From an uncultured SAR86 cluster bacterium (GTDB lineage Bacteria > Pseudomonadota > Gammaproteobacteria > Magnimaribacterales > AG-339-G14), in the NCBI GenBank assembly GCA_902561325.1, contig CACEOL010000002.1, positions 124,001 to 188,000 of the forward strand: 64,000 nucleotides of DNA, read 5' to 3'. The notes under the pieces are model-generated. The model did not search any database. It saw only the letters and a list, made by a program, of their open reading frames with translations, and was not told where the DNA came from. A program made the translations under genes and the position numbers. Below, one piece after another: positions 8,204-17,650 of the stretch. Numbering within the stretch: the stretch's first letter is position 1; every line of letters begins with the position of its first letter.

Positions 8204-10677
8204 TTATTGAATAGATTTTCTATCTTCCACCTTATCAACTTCTTATGATTTTCTGTAGCTTCGTTATGAGAAGATGAAAAGGTATATGCTTTTATTTTCT
8301 CCATAGAAGCTAAACTTGCAGATATTGAAGGGGAATCAAAACTCCCACTTTTAAATATCATTATTAGTCTTTTTAAATAATAGTTCTGAAGATTTTGATC
8401 GATACCATTTAATTTCCGAGATTTATTTTCATTAAAAATAGACGATGTTAAATCTCTAAATAATTCGTGTGGCAGATATTTGTTTCCATACAACGATGAA
8501 TCTGTAAGTCTTTTTAGAACTCTAGAATTGGTAAAGTGTTTTAGTACTTTCTTTTGCCCATTTAAAATCATCTTATGAATTTTTGGGTCTTCAGTTTTTC
8601 CAAAAAAATCAAAACTTCTTCTTTCTCGTTGCATTTTGCTTGCAATATTGGAAGGAAGAAAGAATTTATCACTATCAAAATAATATTCTGTAAGGATATT
8701 TATAGACTCTTTTTGAATGTCGTACGGCACAACTTCATATGGATTTTGTTTTTGATCCGACATAAAGCCTCTGTTAATATAAATTCCTCCTACTTGGCGT
8801 GAAATTATTTCCGCAGAGGTATGAATTTGTCTCAATAGTATCCTGTAGCCTTGATAAATACTTTCCCAACTATCAGAATTAACTTTTAAAGTATCGTAAA
8901 GACTGGGTATTAAATTTTGCGATAATATAATTCTATCTTTTGCATATCCAACAGGATTATTTGTCATATCTCCTGTATTAATTCTTGGGTCTATTCCTTT
9001 TCCGGGAGATCTCATGTCATCTCCATCGTTACCAAACAAATATTCATCAGAAGAATATTTATCTAGCATATTATTTAATTCTTTTTTTGAAAGTTCTGGA
9101 GTATATCCATATTTGATGGCCAAAATATCATACTTGCCCGGTTTTATATCGGCATATTGGCCTTGCTTTACACCAAGAGGAGCTATATTTAAAGCATGAT
9201 AGTCCATCACAGAAGAACTCAAACCTTCCTTATAGGTTAATTCAGGATTATGTATATCGGAATTATTATGAAGTGTTGAGGCTGCAAAATTATGATTAAG
9301 CCCTAATGTATGACCAACTTCATGTAAGATTAGTTGGTATAAGTCTTCCTCATATAATCTGCTTGCATCATTATCATTTAAATCTAATGCTTCACTAGCT
9401 AATCTTCCAAATATTCTATTTTCTTGTTTTATTAATGAATTAAGACAAAAATCTTTATTATGAATTTCTTGATTATCAAAAATTTCGGAATATCTCACTC
9501 TATTTGTCAGGTAAATCCATTCAAGCATGATATCCGCTCCAAGAATTTCTCCAGTTCTAGGATTAGTAAAACTAGGACCGTATCCGCCAAATGGCGGGTT
9601 GGGAGATGAAGTCCATCTAAGAACGTTATACCTTATATCGCCTGCGGTCCAATTCGCATCATCAGGTTGAATTTTAACTTCTATTGCATCGATAAAACCT
9701 GCCTCTTCAAAGGCAATATTCCAGGCTAAAACGGCATTTTTTATTATTGGCCTAAGTTCGTAAGGTGTAGTATTTTCTATCCAGAATAAAATAGGTTTTA
9801 TTGGGACAGATTTTTCTTTATCTTTATCTTTTTTTTCTAGATGCCATTTATTTATCAAATCTTCATAAGGAGTTATGTCGGTTGAAGTTAAATTAGTTTT
9901 TCTTTCAGAAAAAAAACCAATTCTTTGATCTTCAATTCGAGTTTCGAAATTATTTTCTGGATAATTAATAAAGCTGAATCTAAGAGATATTGAATTATTT
10001 CTAGAATCTTGATTTTCAATAGGTTTATTAGATGAGTTTGAAAAAACAAAGTTAACTTCAAAGTCGGTATTTTCAGGATAATTCAATACCGAGTTGATAC
10101 TAGATTTATTCTTGGATATTGAACCAATTTTAAAATCATCCTTAGGATTTTCCTTGTAAGGAGCGGCAGTTATTTTAGATAAATTTTCACTTAGCAATAA
10201 TGAAGTTACATCTATCAAGAATGTATCTTCTGATTCAGATGTTTTTTCAATTTTTAGTGAATCTATTAAGGAGTTAGATATATTTGCATTTTTTGATTTC
10301 GACAATGGATTTGTTTCATCAAATACATATGCGGTATTAACTCTATCAATTCTAATTTGATCAAAATACTTTACGAATTTAATGATGCCATTATCTAAAT
10401 AATTACCTCTCCAAGTTCCAGCTTCTACAATTCCATCTAGTATGTGAGCAAAATAAATAAATTCTTTTTCTAACTGATTTTTTTTTAATAAAAAATAAAC
10501 CTTTCCATCGTCATCATTTCTATAAATATCAATTAGTCCTGGAAAATGTGTTAAATCATTTAGAAAAGCTTCTAGCCCATCTTCTTTTTCTTCCTTTTTA
10601 GTATCTTCATCGGAAAAAATAGATATTGAAAGAAATCCAATAATAGCTATCCTAAAAAGTAATTTGTATAAAATCAT
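8200..10677 (-). CDS. Exported zinc metalloprotease (DUF5117/DUF4953-like)
   Basis: The 825-residue protein begins with a signal peptide (ILYKLLFRIAIIGFLSISIFS) followed by an acidic stretch. The zinc-binding motif HEVGHTLGLNH is at about residues 451-461, the extended HExxHxxGxxH metzincin form, and a Met-turn candidate (SSVMDYHALN) comes about 35 residues later. The N-terminal region (LIDIYRNDDDGKVYFLL) and the C-terminal helical part fit the large secreted zinc-dependent proteases annotated DUF5117-DUF4953 in marine and soil bacteria. The substrate is unknown and a role in peptide scavenging is only an inference. It is divergent from the methyltransferase gene with a gap of just 26 bases. 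Confidence 0.85.
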   Translation of the reverse strand: MILYKLLFRIAIIGFLSISIFSDEDTKKEEKEDGLEAFLNDLTHFPGLIDIYRNDDDGKVYFLLKKNQLEKEFIYFAHILDGIVEAGTWRGNYLDNGIIKFVKYFDQIRIDRVNTAYVFDETNPLSKSKNANISNSLIDSLKIEKTSESEDTFLIDVTSLLLSENLSKITAAPYKENPKDDFKIGSISKNKSSINSVLNYPENTDFEVNFVFSNSSNKPIENQDSRNNSISLRFSFINYPENNFETRIEDQRIGFFSERKTNLTSTDITPYEDLINKWHLEKKDKDKEKSVPIKPILFWIENTTPYELRPIIKNAVLAWNIAFEEAGFIDAIEVKIQPDDANWTAGDIRYNVLRWTSSPNPPFGGYGPSFTNPRTGEILGADIMLEWIYLTNRVRYSEIFDNQEIHNKDFCLNSLIKQENRIFGRLASEALDLNDNDASRLYEEDLYQLILHEVGHTLGLNHNFAASTLHNNSDIHNPELTYKEGLSSSVMDYHALNIAPLGVKQGQYADIKPGKYDILAIKYGYTPELSKKELNNMLDKYSSDEYLFGNDGDDMRSPGKGIDPRINTGDMTNNPVGYAKDRIILSQNLIPSLYDTLKVNSDSWESIYQGYRILLRQIHTSAEIISRQVGGIYINRGFMSDQKQNPYEVVPYDIQKESINILTEYYFDSDKFFLPSNIASKMQRERRSFDFFGKTEDPKIHKMILNGQKKVLKHFTNSRVLKRLTDSSLYGNKYLPHELFRDLTSSIFNENKSRKLNGIDQNLQNYYLKRLIMIFKSGSFDSPSISASLASMEKIKAYTFSSSHNEATENHKKLIRWKIENLFNN

Positions 10678-10703
10678 AATCGGAAATAAATTATCTTAGG
10701 TTA

Positions 10704-11468
10704 ATGAAAAACAATCAATCGGAAAGAAAAAAAAGTTCTATGCCCTTAAGGATTAACAGAAAGAGTTTCCTGGGAGTGCTAAGCATAATTTCTCAAGAAT
10801 TGATTGAAGCTATATCTACAAAATTTAAAATCAAGAAACCAAAAGAAGAAGAAGTTCTATCTGATGTGAGGTTAAAGGCTGAGATAAATAATCCTAATTC
10901 TGTTCTAAGCGTAATTGATAACTATGCATATAAAAAAACTTTTCTTATGAATATTGGAGATGAAAAAGGACTTCTATTAGAAAATGCAATTAGTGAATCA
11001 AAGGCAAAAAATATACTTGAGTTGGGAGTTTATTTAGGGTACTCGACTATTAGAATTTTAAAAAACTTAAATGAAAATTCTAAGCTCACCTCAATAGAAT
11101 CAAATAACAAATTTGCTGAAATTTCATCTGAAATCATAAGTATCGCTGGATTATCAGATAAACATAATTTAATAATAGGAAGATCAAGCGAAATAATTCC
11201 AAATCTAAATGAAAAATTTGATTTCATTTTTATAGATCATTGGAAAGATTTATATCTAAAAGATTTAAAATCTTTAGAAGAAAATGATTTAATCGAACGC
11301 AATGCTTGGATTTTTGCAGATAACGTAATTCTATTTAATCTTGAAGATTATTTAGATTATGTAAGGTCGTCTCCAAAATACACAAGTAAATTCATTCCTG
11401 CTAAAAGAGAATATTCAAAATCACATCCTGACGGCGTGGAAATATCAATTTTTACAAATGAAGTTTAA
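10704..11468 (+). CDS. Class I SAM-dependent O-methyltransferase
   Basis: The 254-residue protein has a Rossmann-type methyltransferase fold. Motif I is ILELGVYLGYSTIRIL (about 110-125), followed by an acidic residue after strand 2 (LTSIESN) and a FDFIFIDHWKDLY segment that matches the metal-binding Asp region of catechol-type O-methyltransferases. The first ~55 residues are basic and not part of the fold. The acceptor is unknown. The next gene, a Smr-like ORF, overlaps its 3' end by 11 bases, so the two are probably cotranscribed, with the dihydroorotase following. Confidence 0.82.
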   Translation: MKNNQSERKKSSMPLRINRKSFLGVLSIISQELIEAISTKFKIKKPKEEEVLSDVRLKAEINNPNSVLSVIDNYAYKKTFLMNIGDEKGLLLENAISESKAKNILELGVYLGYSTIRILKNLNENSKLTSIESNNKFAEISSEIISIAGLSDKHNLIIGRSSEIIPNLNEKFDFIFIDHWKDLYLKDLKSLEENDLIERNAWIFADNVILFNLEDYLDYVRSSPKYTSKFIPAKREYSKSHPDGVEISIFTNEV

Positions 11469-11682
11469 TACTCTTGATTTGCATGGGGTTAAACATGCAG
11501 ATGTAAAAATTGAAGTAGAAAATTATCTTTATTTAAATCAAGAGGATTGTCCGATATTAATTATCTGTGGAAACAGTCAAAAAATGATATCTTTAGTTGA
11601 AGAAGTTCTTGTCGAAATTAAATCAAGTTTTGAATTAGGTTCAGGCAATAATTATGGGACTATTATGGTGAGGTCAGTTTAA
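11458..11682 (+). CDS. Very small Smr-like protein
   Basis: This is a 74-residue protein with an LDLHG motif close to its N-terminus and a C-terminal GTIMVRSV strand. Both match the start and end of the Smr (small MutS-related) fold. The second family motif, usually HGxG, is replaced by ICGNS, so nuclease or nicking activity should not be assumed. It overlaps the methyltransferase gene by 11 bases and ends two bases before the dihydroorotase start, so it belongs to that transcription unit. Smr domains usually sit in longer proteins; a free-standing one this short is uncommon. Confidence 0.65.
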   Translation: MKFNTLDLHGVKHADVKIEVENYLYLNQEDCPILIICGNSQKMISLVEEVLVEIKSSFELGSGNNYGTIMVRSV

Positions 11683-11684
11683 AA

Positions 11685-13022
11685 ATGAGTAATTTTTCTT
11701 TGGTTTTAAAAAATTGTAATTTAGTGAATGAAGATTCTATTGAGCCGGTTGATATAGGTATTAAAGGCGACAGAATAGAAAAAATAGCTTCCCAAATTAC
11801 TTCAGAATCTAATGAAATTATTGATCTTGAAGGTAATTACTTAGCGCCTGGAATAATCGATGATCAAGTCCACTTTAGAGATCCAGGACTAACTGAAAAG
11901 GGGGATATACGTTCTGAATCTTTGGCAGCAGTATTTTCAGGAGTTACTTCTACCTTTGATATGCCAAATGTCGATCCCAACACAACTACTATTGATTTAT
12001 TAAATGATAGGAATTTGCTTGGAGCAAATAAATCCTGGACTAATTATTCTTATTATTTTGGAGCTACTGAAACTAATTTAGAAGAAATAAAAAAACTAAA
12101 TCCCAAAGAAACTTGCGGCTTAAAAGTTTTTATGGGTACTTCTACTGGAACTTTATTGGTAGAAGACGATTTTGCTTTAGAGCAAATCTTTGAATTTTGT
12201 CCCGTAACAATTGTTACTCACTGTGAAGATAACGAAACTATTAAAAATAATACAGTTAAAGTTAATTTACAAAATCAGACTTTAGATGCAAGTTTTCATC
12301 CTATCATTAGAGACGATGAATGTTGTTACAAATCATCATCTAAAGTTATTGATTTAGCCAAAAAATATTCATCAGATTTGCATGTACTTCATTTAACTAC
12401 TAAAAAAGAAATTGAGCTTTTTGAAAATATAGATTTAAAAAATAAAAAAATAACCTGTGAAGTTTGTGTTCATCATCTGTGGTTTGATGAAAGAGATTAT
12501 GAAAAGCTAGGAAATTTTATTGTTTGTAATCCCGCTATAAAAAAAGTATCTGATAAAGATGCTCTTAGAAAAGGTCTTAAAGATGGCTTTATAGATTATG
12601 TAGCCACTGATCATGCTCCTCATTCCTTTGAAGATAAAAAACTCCCGTATGGAAAAGCTCCAGCAGGCATACCTTTGATTGAGCATTCTTTCCATATGAT
12701 GATAGAGCTTTATAAACAAGGACATTATTCTCTTGGCGAAGTTATTTCATACATGAGTCACAAGGTAGCCGATAGATTTTCTATTCAGGATAGAGGATAT
12801 ATAAGGGAGGGTTACAAGGCAGACTTTATGATGTTTGACCTTGATAAAACAACATCTGTATCAAACAAGACTGAAAAAACTAAATGTGGATGGACTCCTT
12901 TTGATGGATGTACATTCAATTCATCTGTCTTGGGAACAATCATAAATGGAAAACCTATTGTGGTTAATGGAAAACTCACAGCAGAGAATTCTTCTGCAGA
13001 ACAAATATCATTTAATAGATAA
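11685..13022 (+). CDS. pyrC: Dihydroorotase (variant metal-ligand type)
   Basis: This 445-residue amidohydrolase should interconvert carbamoyl-aspartate and dihydroorotate in pyrimidine synthesis. Supporting motifs are GIIDDQVHFRDPGLTEKGDI (about 58-77), KVFMGTSTG, where the Lys is the expected carboxylated ligand, the VTHCED and HVLHLTT histidines, and YVATDHAPH with the catalytic Asp. The first metal-ligand motif reads DDQVH instead of the usual DxHxH, so one His is a Gln. From memory, the same DDQVHFR form is seen in Bacteroidetes-type dihydroorotases, which suggests that subfamily or a transferred gene. Its stop codon is shared with the start of the amidase (TAATG). Confidence 0.9.
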   Translation: MSNFSLVLKNCNLVNEDSIEPVDIGIKGDRIEKIASQITSESNEIIDLEGNYLAPGIIDDQVHFRDPGLTEKGDIRSESLAAVFSGVTSTFDMPNVDPNTTTIDLLNDRNLLGANKSWTNYSYYFGATETNLEEIKKLNPKETCGLKVFMGTSTGTLLVEDDFALEQIFEFCPVTIVTHCEDNETIKNNTVKVNLQNQTLDASFHPIIRDDECCYKSSSKVIDLAKKYSSDLHVLHLTTKKEIELFENIDLKNKKITCEVCVHHLWFDERDYEKLGNFIVCNPAIKKVSDKDALRKGLKDGFIDYVATDHAPHSFEDKKLPYGKAPAGIPLIEHSFHMMIELYKQGHYSLGEVISYMSHKVADRFSIQDRGYIREGYKADFMMFDLDKTTSVSNKTEKTKCGWTPFDGCTFNSSVLGTIINGKPIVVNGKLTAENSSAEQISFNR

Positions 13023-14464
13023 TGAATAATTCAGAATATTTTTCTTATGATGCTCTTGGATTAGCTGAGCTAATAAGGACAAAGCAAATATCATCTTCGG
13101 AGCTTTTAGAAGTAGCAATAGGATTGACAGAAAAATTAGACCCCAAATTAAACGCTATTCCAATTAAACATTTTGACCTAGCAAGACAAAATTTAAAAAA
13201 TCAAAATAATGCAGGTATATTTAATGGCGTTCCATTTTTACTGAAGGATCTTAATAATTATCTAGAAGGAACCGTAACCTCAGGCGGTTCAAGAGTTTTA
13301 GAAAATATCAATGCAGATCATTCGAGTGAATTGGTAAAAAGGACATTAGATTCAGGATTAAATATTTTTGGTAAAACTAATTCTCCAGAACTTGGCTTAA
13401 CTGTTACTACAGAACCAGTGTTGTACGGACCAACTAGAAATCCTTGGAATTTAGATAGATCTTCAGGAGGATCCAGCGGCGGAGCCTCATCTGCTGTTGC
13501 TTCAGGGATTGTTCCAATGGCTCAAGCAAGTGATGGAGGCGGCTCTATCAGAATTCCTGCTTCTTGTTGTGGACTTTTTGGTCTTAAACCTACAAGAGCC
13601 AGAACACCTTTAGGTCCAGTATCTCTTGAAGGATGGGGAGGACAGTCAATTTTTCATTGTGTTTCTGTTTCTGTAAGAGATTCTGCTGCTCTTTTGGATG
13701 TTACTTCAGGTCATGAAAAGGGAGCTCCATATAGAACTGCCTATCAAGAAAAAAAATTTTTAGAGCAAATTAATATCGATCCAGGAAATCTTAAAATTGG
13801 CTATTTAGAAGATTCAAGTATTTCTATCGACGAGGACGTCAAAGAAGTAATGAACTCAACAATAAACTTATGTCAAAAATTAGGACATTCAGTTGAGAGT
13901 ACAAAAATTAACTTTTCTTCTGAAGAAATTTCTTTAGCTATCGTTACAATTATCTCCTCTAATGTAGCTTATGCGGTTAAATCACAGTCTGAACAAACAG
14001 GAAGAAAAATTTCAAATGAATTCTTTGAAAACGTAACTCTTCAAATGGCAGAAAATGGAAACAATTTTTCCGCCAGTGATTATATTAATGCAATTAAAGT
14101 AAATCATAGATTAGGGCAAGAATTAGAAAAAATGTTTGATCAATATGACGTACTTTTATCGCCAGTTTTGGCATTACCTCCAGTAAAAATTGGCACTATA
14201 GATATGAACACTAATGATATGAAAACATACATAGAAAGACTCACGGAGTACTCTCCATTTACAGGGATATTCAATCAGTCTGGACAACCTTCCATGTCTG
14301 TTCCCTTATTTAGAACAAAAGATAATTTACCAGTGGGATCTATGTTTTCCGCATCTTTTGGAAACGAAAATTTATTATTTTCTTTAGCAGGTCAATTAGA
14401 GCGGGCACAACCATGGGCTGAATCTCTTAATGATATGAGAAAAAAATTGTTGAAAACTATTTAG
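13022..14464 (+). CDS. Amidase-signature-family amidohydrolase
   Basis: The 480-residue protein has the whole amidase signature: the catalytic Lys in FLLKDLNNY (about residue 78), the Gly/Ser-rich stretch SSGGSSGGASSAVASG (about 152-167), and the nucleophile region DGGGSIRIPASCCGLFGLKP. The Ser-cisSer-Lys triad is therefore intact. Members hydrolyse varied amides; this one looks closer to general amidases than to GatA, since no gatB or gatC is adjacent. It starts in the stop codon of the dihydroorotase gene, so the two are coupled, but a role in pyrimidine metabolism is only suggested by position. Its last eight bases overlap a small convergent ORF. Confidence 0.88.
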   Translation: MNNSEYFSYDALGLAELIRTKQISSSELLEVAIGLTEKLDPKLNAIPIKHFDLARQNLKNQNNAGIFNGVPFLLKDLNNYLEGTVTSGGSRVLENINADHSSELVKRTLDSGLNIFGKTNSPELGLTVTTEPVLYGPTRNPWNLDRSSGGSSGGASSAVASGIVPMAQASDGGGSIRIPASCCGLFGLKPTRARTPLGPVSLEGWGGQSIFHCVSVSVRDSAALLDVTSGHEKGAPYRTAYQEKKFLEQINIDPGNLKIGYLEDSSISIDEDVKEVMNSTINLCQKLGHSVESTKINFSSEEISLAIVTIISSNVAYAVKSQSEQTGRKISNEFFENVTLQMAENGNNFSASDYINAIKVNHRLGQELEKMFDQYDVLLSPVLALPPVKIGTIDMNTNDMKTYIERLTEYSPFTGIFNQSGQPSMSVPLFRTKDNLPVGSMFSASFGNENLLFSLAGQLERAQPWAESLNDMRKKLLKTI

Positions 14465-14615
14465 ATTCTAGATAGCTAGCTCTACTTTCTTCTTCTATTT
14501 CTTTTCTGAAATCTGATTCTTGAATGAAGTATCCGAGAAGGCCAAGAAGAAATGTCAATCCGGCAATGAGAAGAAAAAAAACGATTAAATTTTTGGTGAT
14601 TTCAGAGTCTTTCAT
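14457..14615 (-). CDS. Small single-TM membrane protein (52 residues), unknown function
   Basis: A short ORF reads MKDSEITKN at its start, then one strongly hydrophobic segment (LIVFFLLIAGLTFLLGLLGY), then a charged tail (FRKEIEEESRASYLESK). This is a plausible type II or III single-pass protein. It fills the otherwise empty gap between the amidase and the UMF1 transporter and ends inside the amidase 3' end. AGG directly before the ATG is a poor, badly spaced ribosome-binding site. I do not recognise a family. Clean codon structure and the typical membrane-protein pattern are the only support. Confidence 0.5.
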   Translation of the reverse strand: MKDSEITKNLIVFFLLIAGLTFLLGLLGYFIQESDFRKEIEEESRASYLESK

Positions 14616-14650
14616 CCTGATATAATACATAATAATCCCTTCCGCAAAGA

Positions 14651-15919
14651 ATGATTGTCACAAAAAGATATACCTTTAGAGAAAAATTTTCTTGGTCTCT
14701 GTATGATTGGGCAAATTCTGTTTTTGCCACTACTGTCTTGGCAGGTTTTTTTCCTCTTTTTTTTAAATCCTATTGGGCAGGAGACCTTGATGATGCTACC
14801 TCAACTGCTTTGCTGGGAACTGCAAGCTCTCTAGCAGGGCTAATTATTGTTTTGATTGCGCCCTTACTAGGAGCAATGGCTGATTTATCTCGAAAGAAAA
14901 AGCTTTTTTTATCAATTTTTGCTTTGTTAGGAATTATTTCAACAAGTTTTCTTTTTTTTATTTCTTATGGATTCTGGCAATGGAGTTTAGTAATTTTTGG
15001 CTTATCGGTTATTGGTTTTTCTGGAGCTAATATTTTTTATGATTCTCTTTTAATAGATGTTTCCTCTAATGATGATAGGAATTACGTCTCCTCAATGGGA
15101 TATGCCTTAGGATACTTAGGGGGAGGAATCTTATTTTTAATTAATGTTTCTATGTATTTGTACCCTTCATTTTTTAATTTAAATTCTCAAACTGAAGGAA
15201 TTTTGTATTCTTTCCTGTCTGTTGCTGTCTGGTGGTTTGTATTCTCAATTCCTTTATTTTTATTTGTTAAACAACAAAAATTCGAGCAAATAACAGATTT
15301 TAAAAATCCCTTTAAAGAATCTTTTTTAAGGGTTTTTAATACCTTTAAAGAAATTAAGAAATACAAGGCTGTATTAATATTTTTAATTGCATATTGGTTT
15401 TATATTGATGCTATAGATACTATTGTGAGAATGGCTGTTGCATATGGAACAGACTTGGGTTTTGATTCTTCAAAATTAATAACTGCCTTAATTTTTACTC
15501 AATTTGTTGGCTTTCCTGCAACCTTTGGATATGGGTATTTAGCTGAAAAATTTGGATTGTTTAATATGCTAGTAGTTGGAATTTTGATTTATATTTTTAT
15601 TTGTATCTACAGTTTATTTATTACGAGTGCTACGGATTTTTTTATTCTTGCTGGTCTTGTTGGATTAGTACAAGGAGGTGTTCAATCTGTAAGTAGGACA
15701 ATATTTAGCAGATTAATACCTCAAGAAAAGGCAACTGAATTTTTTGGCTTTTACAATTTAATTGGAAAGTCTGCTGTTGTAGTTGGGCCAGCTCTAGTAG
15801 GCTGGATGGCTTATATATTCAATAACCCTAAAGCTGGAATTATAAGTTTATTAATTCTATTCATTCCTGGAATCTTAATTTTATTTTATGTGCCTAGAGC
15901 AAGTTTAGTCAGAGATTAG
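14651..15919 (+). CDS. MFS transporter of the UMF1 / Atg22-like family
   Basis: The 422-residue protein has about 12 TM segments. It starts with the family hallmark SLYDWANSVFATTVLAGFFP (about 14-33), followed by APLLGAMADLSRKKKLF, the MFS loop 2-3 motif. This is typical of UMF1-type transporters, bacterial relatives of the yeast vacuolar amino-acid exporter Atg22. The substrate is unknown. A TATAAT at 14621-14626 lies 24 bases upstream. The 3' end overlaps the convergent glycerophosphodiesterase by 15 bases. Confidence 0.88.
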   Translation: MIVTKRYTFREKFSWSLYDWANSVFATTVLAGFFPLFFKSYWAGDLDDATSTALLGTASSLAGLIIVLIAPLLGAMADLSRKKKLFLSIFALLGIISTSFLFFISYGFWQWSLVIFGLSVIGFSGANIFYDSLLIDVSSNDDRNYVSSMGYALGYLGGGILFLINVSMYLYPSFFNLNSQTEGILYSFLSVAVWWFVFSIPLFLFVKQQKFEQITDFKNPFKESFLRVFNTFKEIKKYKAVLIFLIAYWFYIDAIDTIVRMAVAYGTDLGFDSSKLITALIFTQFVGFPATFGYGYLAEKFGLFNMLVVGILIYIFICIYSLFITSATDFFILAGLVGLVQGGVQSVSRTIFSRLIPQEKATEFFGFYNLIGKSAVVVGPALVGWMAYIFNNPKAGIISLLILFIPGILILFYVPRASLVRD

Positions 15920-16642
15920 ATCTCTTTCTTTCATTACTTTCATAAGCAATTCTGGCTCATCAGTAACAATCCCATCAACTCCAACATCTATTAAGTTATT
16001 AATTGTATCTCTATCATTTACTGTCCATACGTGAACAAGTAAGTTATTTTTATTTGCTTTTTGAATTAAATTTCTTGTTAATACTTTGATTCCTTTCCAT
16101 CTAAGAGGGATTTGTATAATTTTGATGCCTTTATTATAGAGTTTAAAAAACTTAAATAGAGCTACATCTTTCATGCCCATTGAAACGATTGCATTTTGAT
16201 TATGATGCAATACTTTTTTAGTGTGACCTGAATGAAAGGAAGCAAAACAAACTCTTTCGAATGCATTTAATTCCGCAACAACTTTAATACTATCTTGAAC
16301 TACGTCTTTAACTTTTAAATCGATATTAAAATATGTATCAGGAAATTTCTTCAAAGCATCCTCAAGAGTAAGTAAGCTACAATTTTTTTCTTTAAACAAA
16401 TTATCTATTTCCTTGAATGTAAGATCTCTTACCTGCAAGTCAAGCTCAAATAACCTCTTTAAATCTGCATCATGAAAAGCTATAACTTTTCTATCTAGAG
16501 TCATTCTTAAATCAGTTTCTATGTATTTATAACCCATTTGAATGACAGAATTAAAAGCTTCGAAACTATTTTCAATAAATTTTTTAGAATTACCCCTATG
16601 AGATAAACCAATAAAAAGATCTTTTTGAAAACTATTTTTCAT
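15905..16642 (-). CDS. Glycerophosphodiester phosphodiesterase family protein
   Basis: The 245-residue protein has the GDPD catalytic pattern. SHRGNSKKFIENSFEAF supplies the His-Arg-Gly and Glu-Asn, YIETDLRMTLDRKVIAFHD supplies the metal-binding Glu/Asp and second His, and DLKVKD, HVWTVND and DGIVTDEPELL are the late family motifs. It should hydrolyse glycerophosphodiesters to glycerol-3-phosphate plus alcohol. No signal peptide is visible, so a cytoplasmic (UgpQ-like) role is likely. It stands alone between convergent and divergent neighbours. Confidence 0.92.
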   Translation of the reverse strand: MKNSFQKDLFIGLSHRGNSKKFIENSFEAFNSVIQMGYKYIETDLRMTLDRKVIAFHDADLKRLFELDLQVRDLTFKEIDNLFKEKNCSLLTLEDALKKFPDTYFNIDLKVKDVVQDSIKVVAELNAFERVCFASFHSGHTKKVLHHNQNAIVSMGMKDVALFKFFKLYNKGIKIIQIPLRWKGIKVLTRNLIQKANKNNLLVHVWTVNDRDTINNLIDVGVDGIVTDEPELLMKVMKERDLISD

Positions 16643-16678
16643 ATAGAAAAAAATGATATTAGGATTTAATATGAATAG

Positions 16679-17650
16679 GTGAATTATTTTTTATTTTCTG
16701 TTTTTTTAATTCTAGTTATCATCTTTGTTCCATATATCTATTCGTCAATTAAATTAAAAAATCCATCTAAAATTGTTAAACCTGAGTATGGAAAATTTGC
16801 AGAATTAAAAAATGGGAATATTTTTTATCAAGAATTTACTTCGAGTAATCCAATAGGACAGATTGTTGTTTTGGTGCATGGTTTTTCTACTCCGAGTATT
16901 GTTTGGAAGGGAATTATCCCTTATTTGACTGATGCCGGGTATGACGTTGTCGCCTATGATCATTATGGAAGAGGTTATTCGTCAAGACCAAAAGTTGATT
17001 ACACAAAAGATTTTTATATCTCAACACTTTTAGAATTAATTGATTATCTAAAAATAGAACAGAAAGTTCATCTCGTTGGTTATTCTATGGGAGGTCCAAT
17101 TGTTGGATATTTTGCTAATGAAAATCCAGACAAAGTAAGGTCTGTTAATTTTATAGCTCCTGCTGGATATATGTTTAAAAGAAAATCTCAATCAAATTTT
17201 TATCTTAAGATTCTAAATTTTTCATTTGTTAGCAAATATATTTCTATTGTATTTCCATCTTTAATGTATGGGGGTAATTCATCTATCGAACTTTCAACTG
17301 AAGAAGATGAGAATAGGTTATCTCAAAATGAATTACATAAGGTTTACAAAGAACAGATGAAGTATGAGGGATTTACAAGATCTCTTATTTCAACAGCAAG
17401 TAATTTTAATTTATTTAATACTCAAAAGATGTATCAAGAATTAGGAATGAAAAAGATAGATGCTTCTGTTATATGGGGCGATGAAGATGAGATTGTACCT
17501 TTTGATGGTTTGAGTTATCTAAAATCAGATTATCCAGAGATAAACTATAAAGTAGTTGAGAAAGGTCATCATGATTTAACTTATGCATTGCCAAGCATAG
17601 TTGGTAAATTTTTATCTCAACAATTACAAAGTTTTTCAAACAGTGAATAA
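16679..17650 (+). CDS. Membrane-anchored alpha/beta hydrolase
   Basis: The 323-residue protein has an N-terminal hydrophobic anchor (FLFSVFLILVIIFVPYIYS) and an alpha/beta-hydrolase domain. The oxyanion region is VVLVHGF, the nucleophile elbow is GYSMGGP (about residues 141-147), the acid is in WGDEDEIVPF and the His is in KGHHDLTY. Substrate is unknown; the family includes esterases, lipases and dehalogenases. The start is a GTG at 16679; the ATG six bases upstream is out of frame and meets a stop. The 3' end overlaps the following carboxyltransferase gene, so the two may be cotranscribed. Confidence 0.82.
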   Translation: MNYFLFSVFLILVIIFVPYIYSSIKLKNPSKIVKPEYGKFAELKNGNIFYQEFTSSNPIGQIVVLVHGFSTPSIVWKGIIPYLTDAGYDVVAYDHYGRGYSSRPKVDYTKDFYISTLLELIDYLKIEQKVHLVGYSMGGPIVGYFANENPDKVRSVNFIAPAGYMFKRKSQSNFYLKILNFSFVSKYISIVFPSLMYGGNSSIELSTEEDENRLSQNELHKVYKEQMKYEGFTRSLISTASNFNLFNTQKMYQELGMKKIDASVIWGDEDEIVPFDGLSYLKSDYPEINYKVVEKGHHDLTYALPSIVGKFLSQQLQSFSNSE

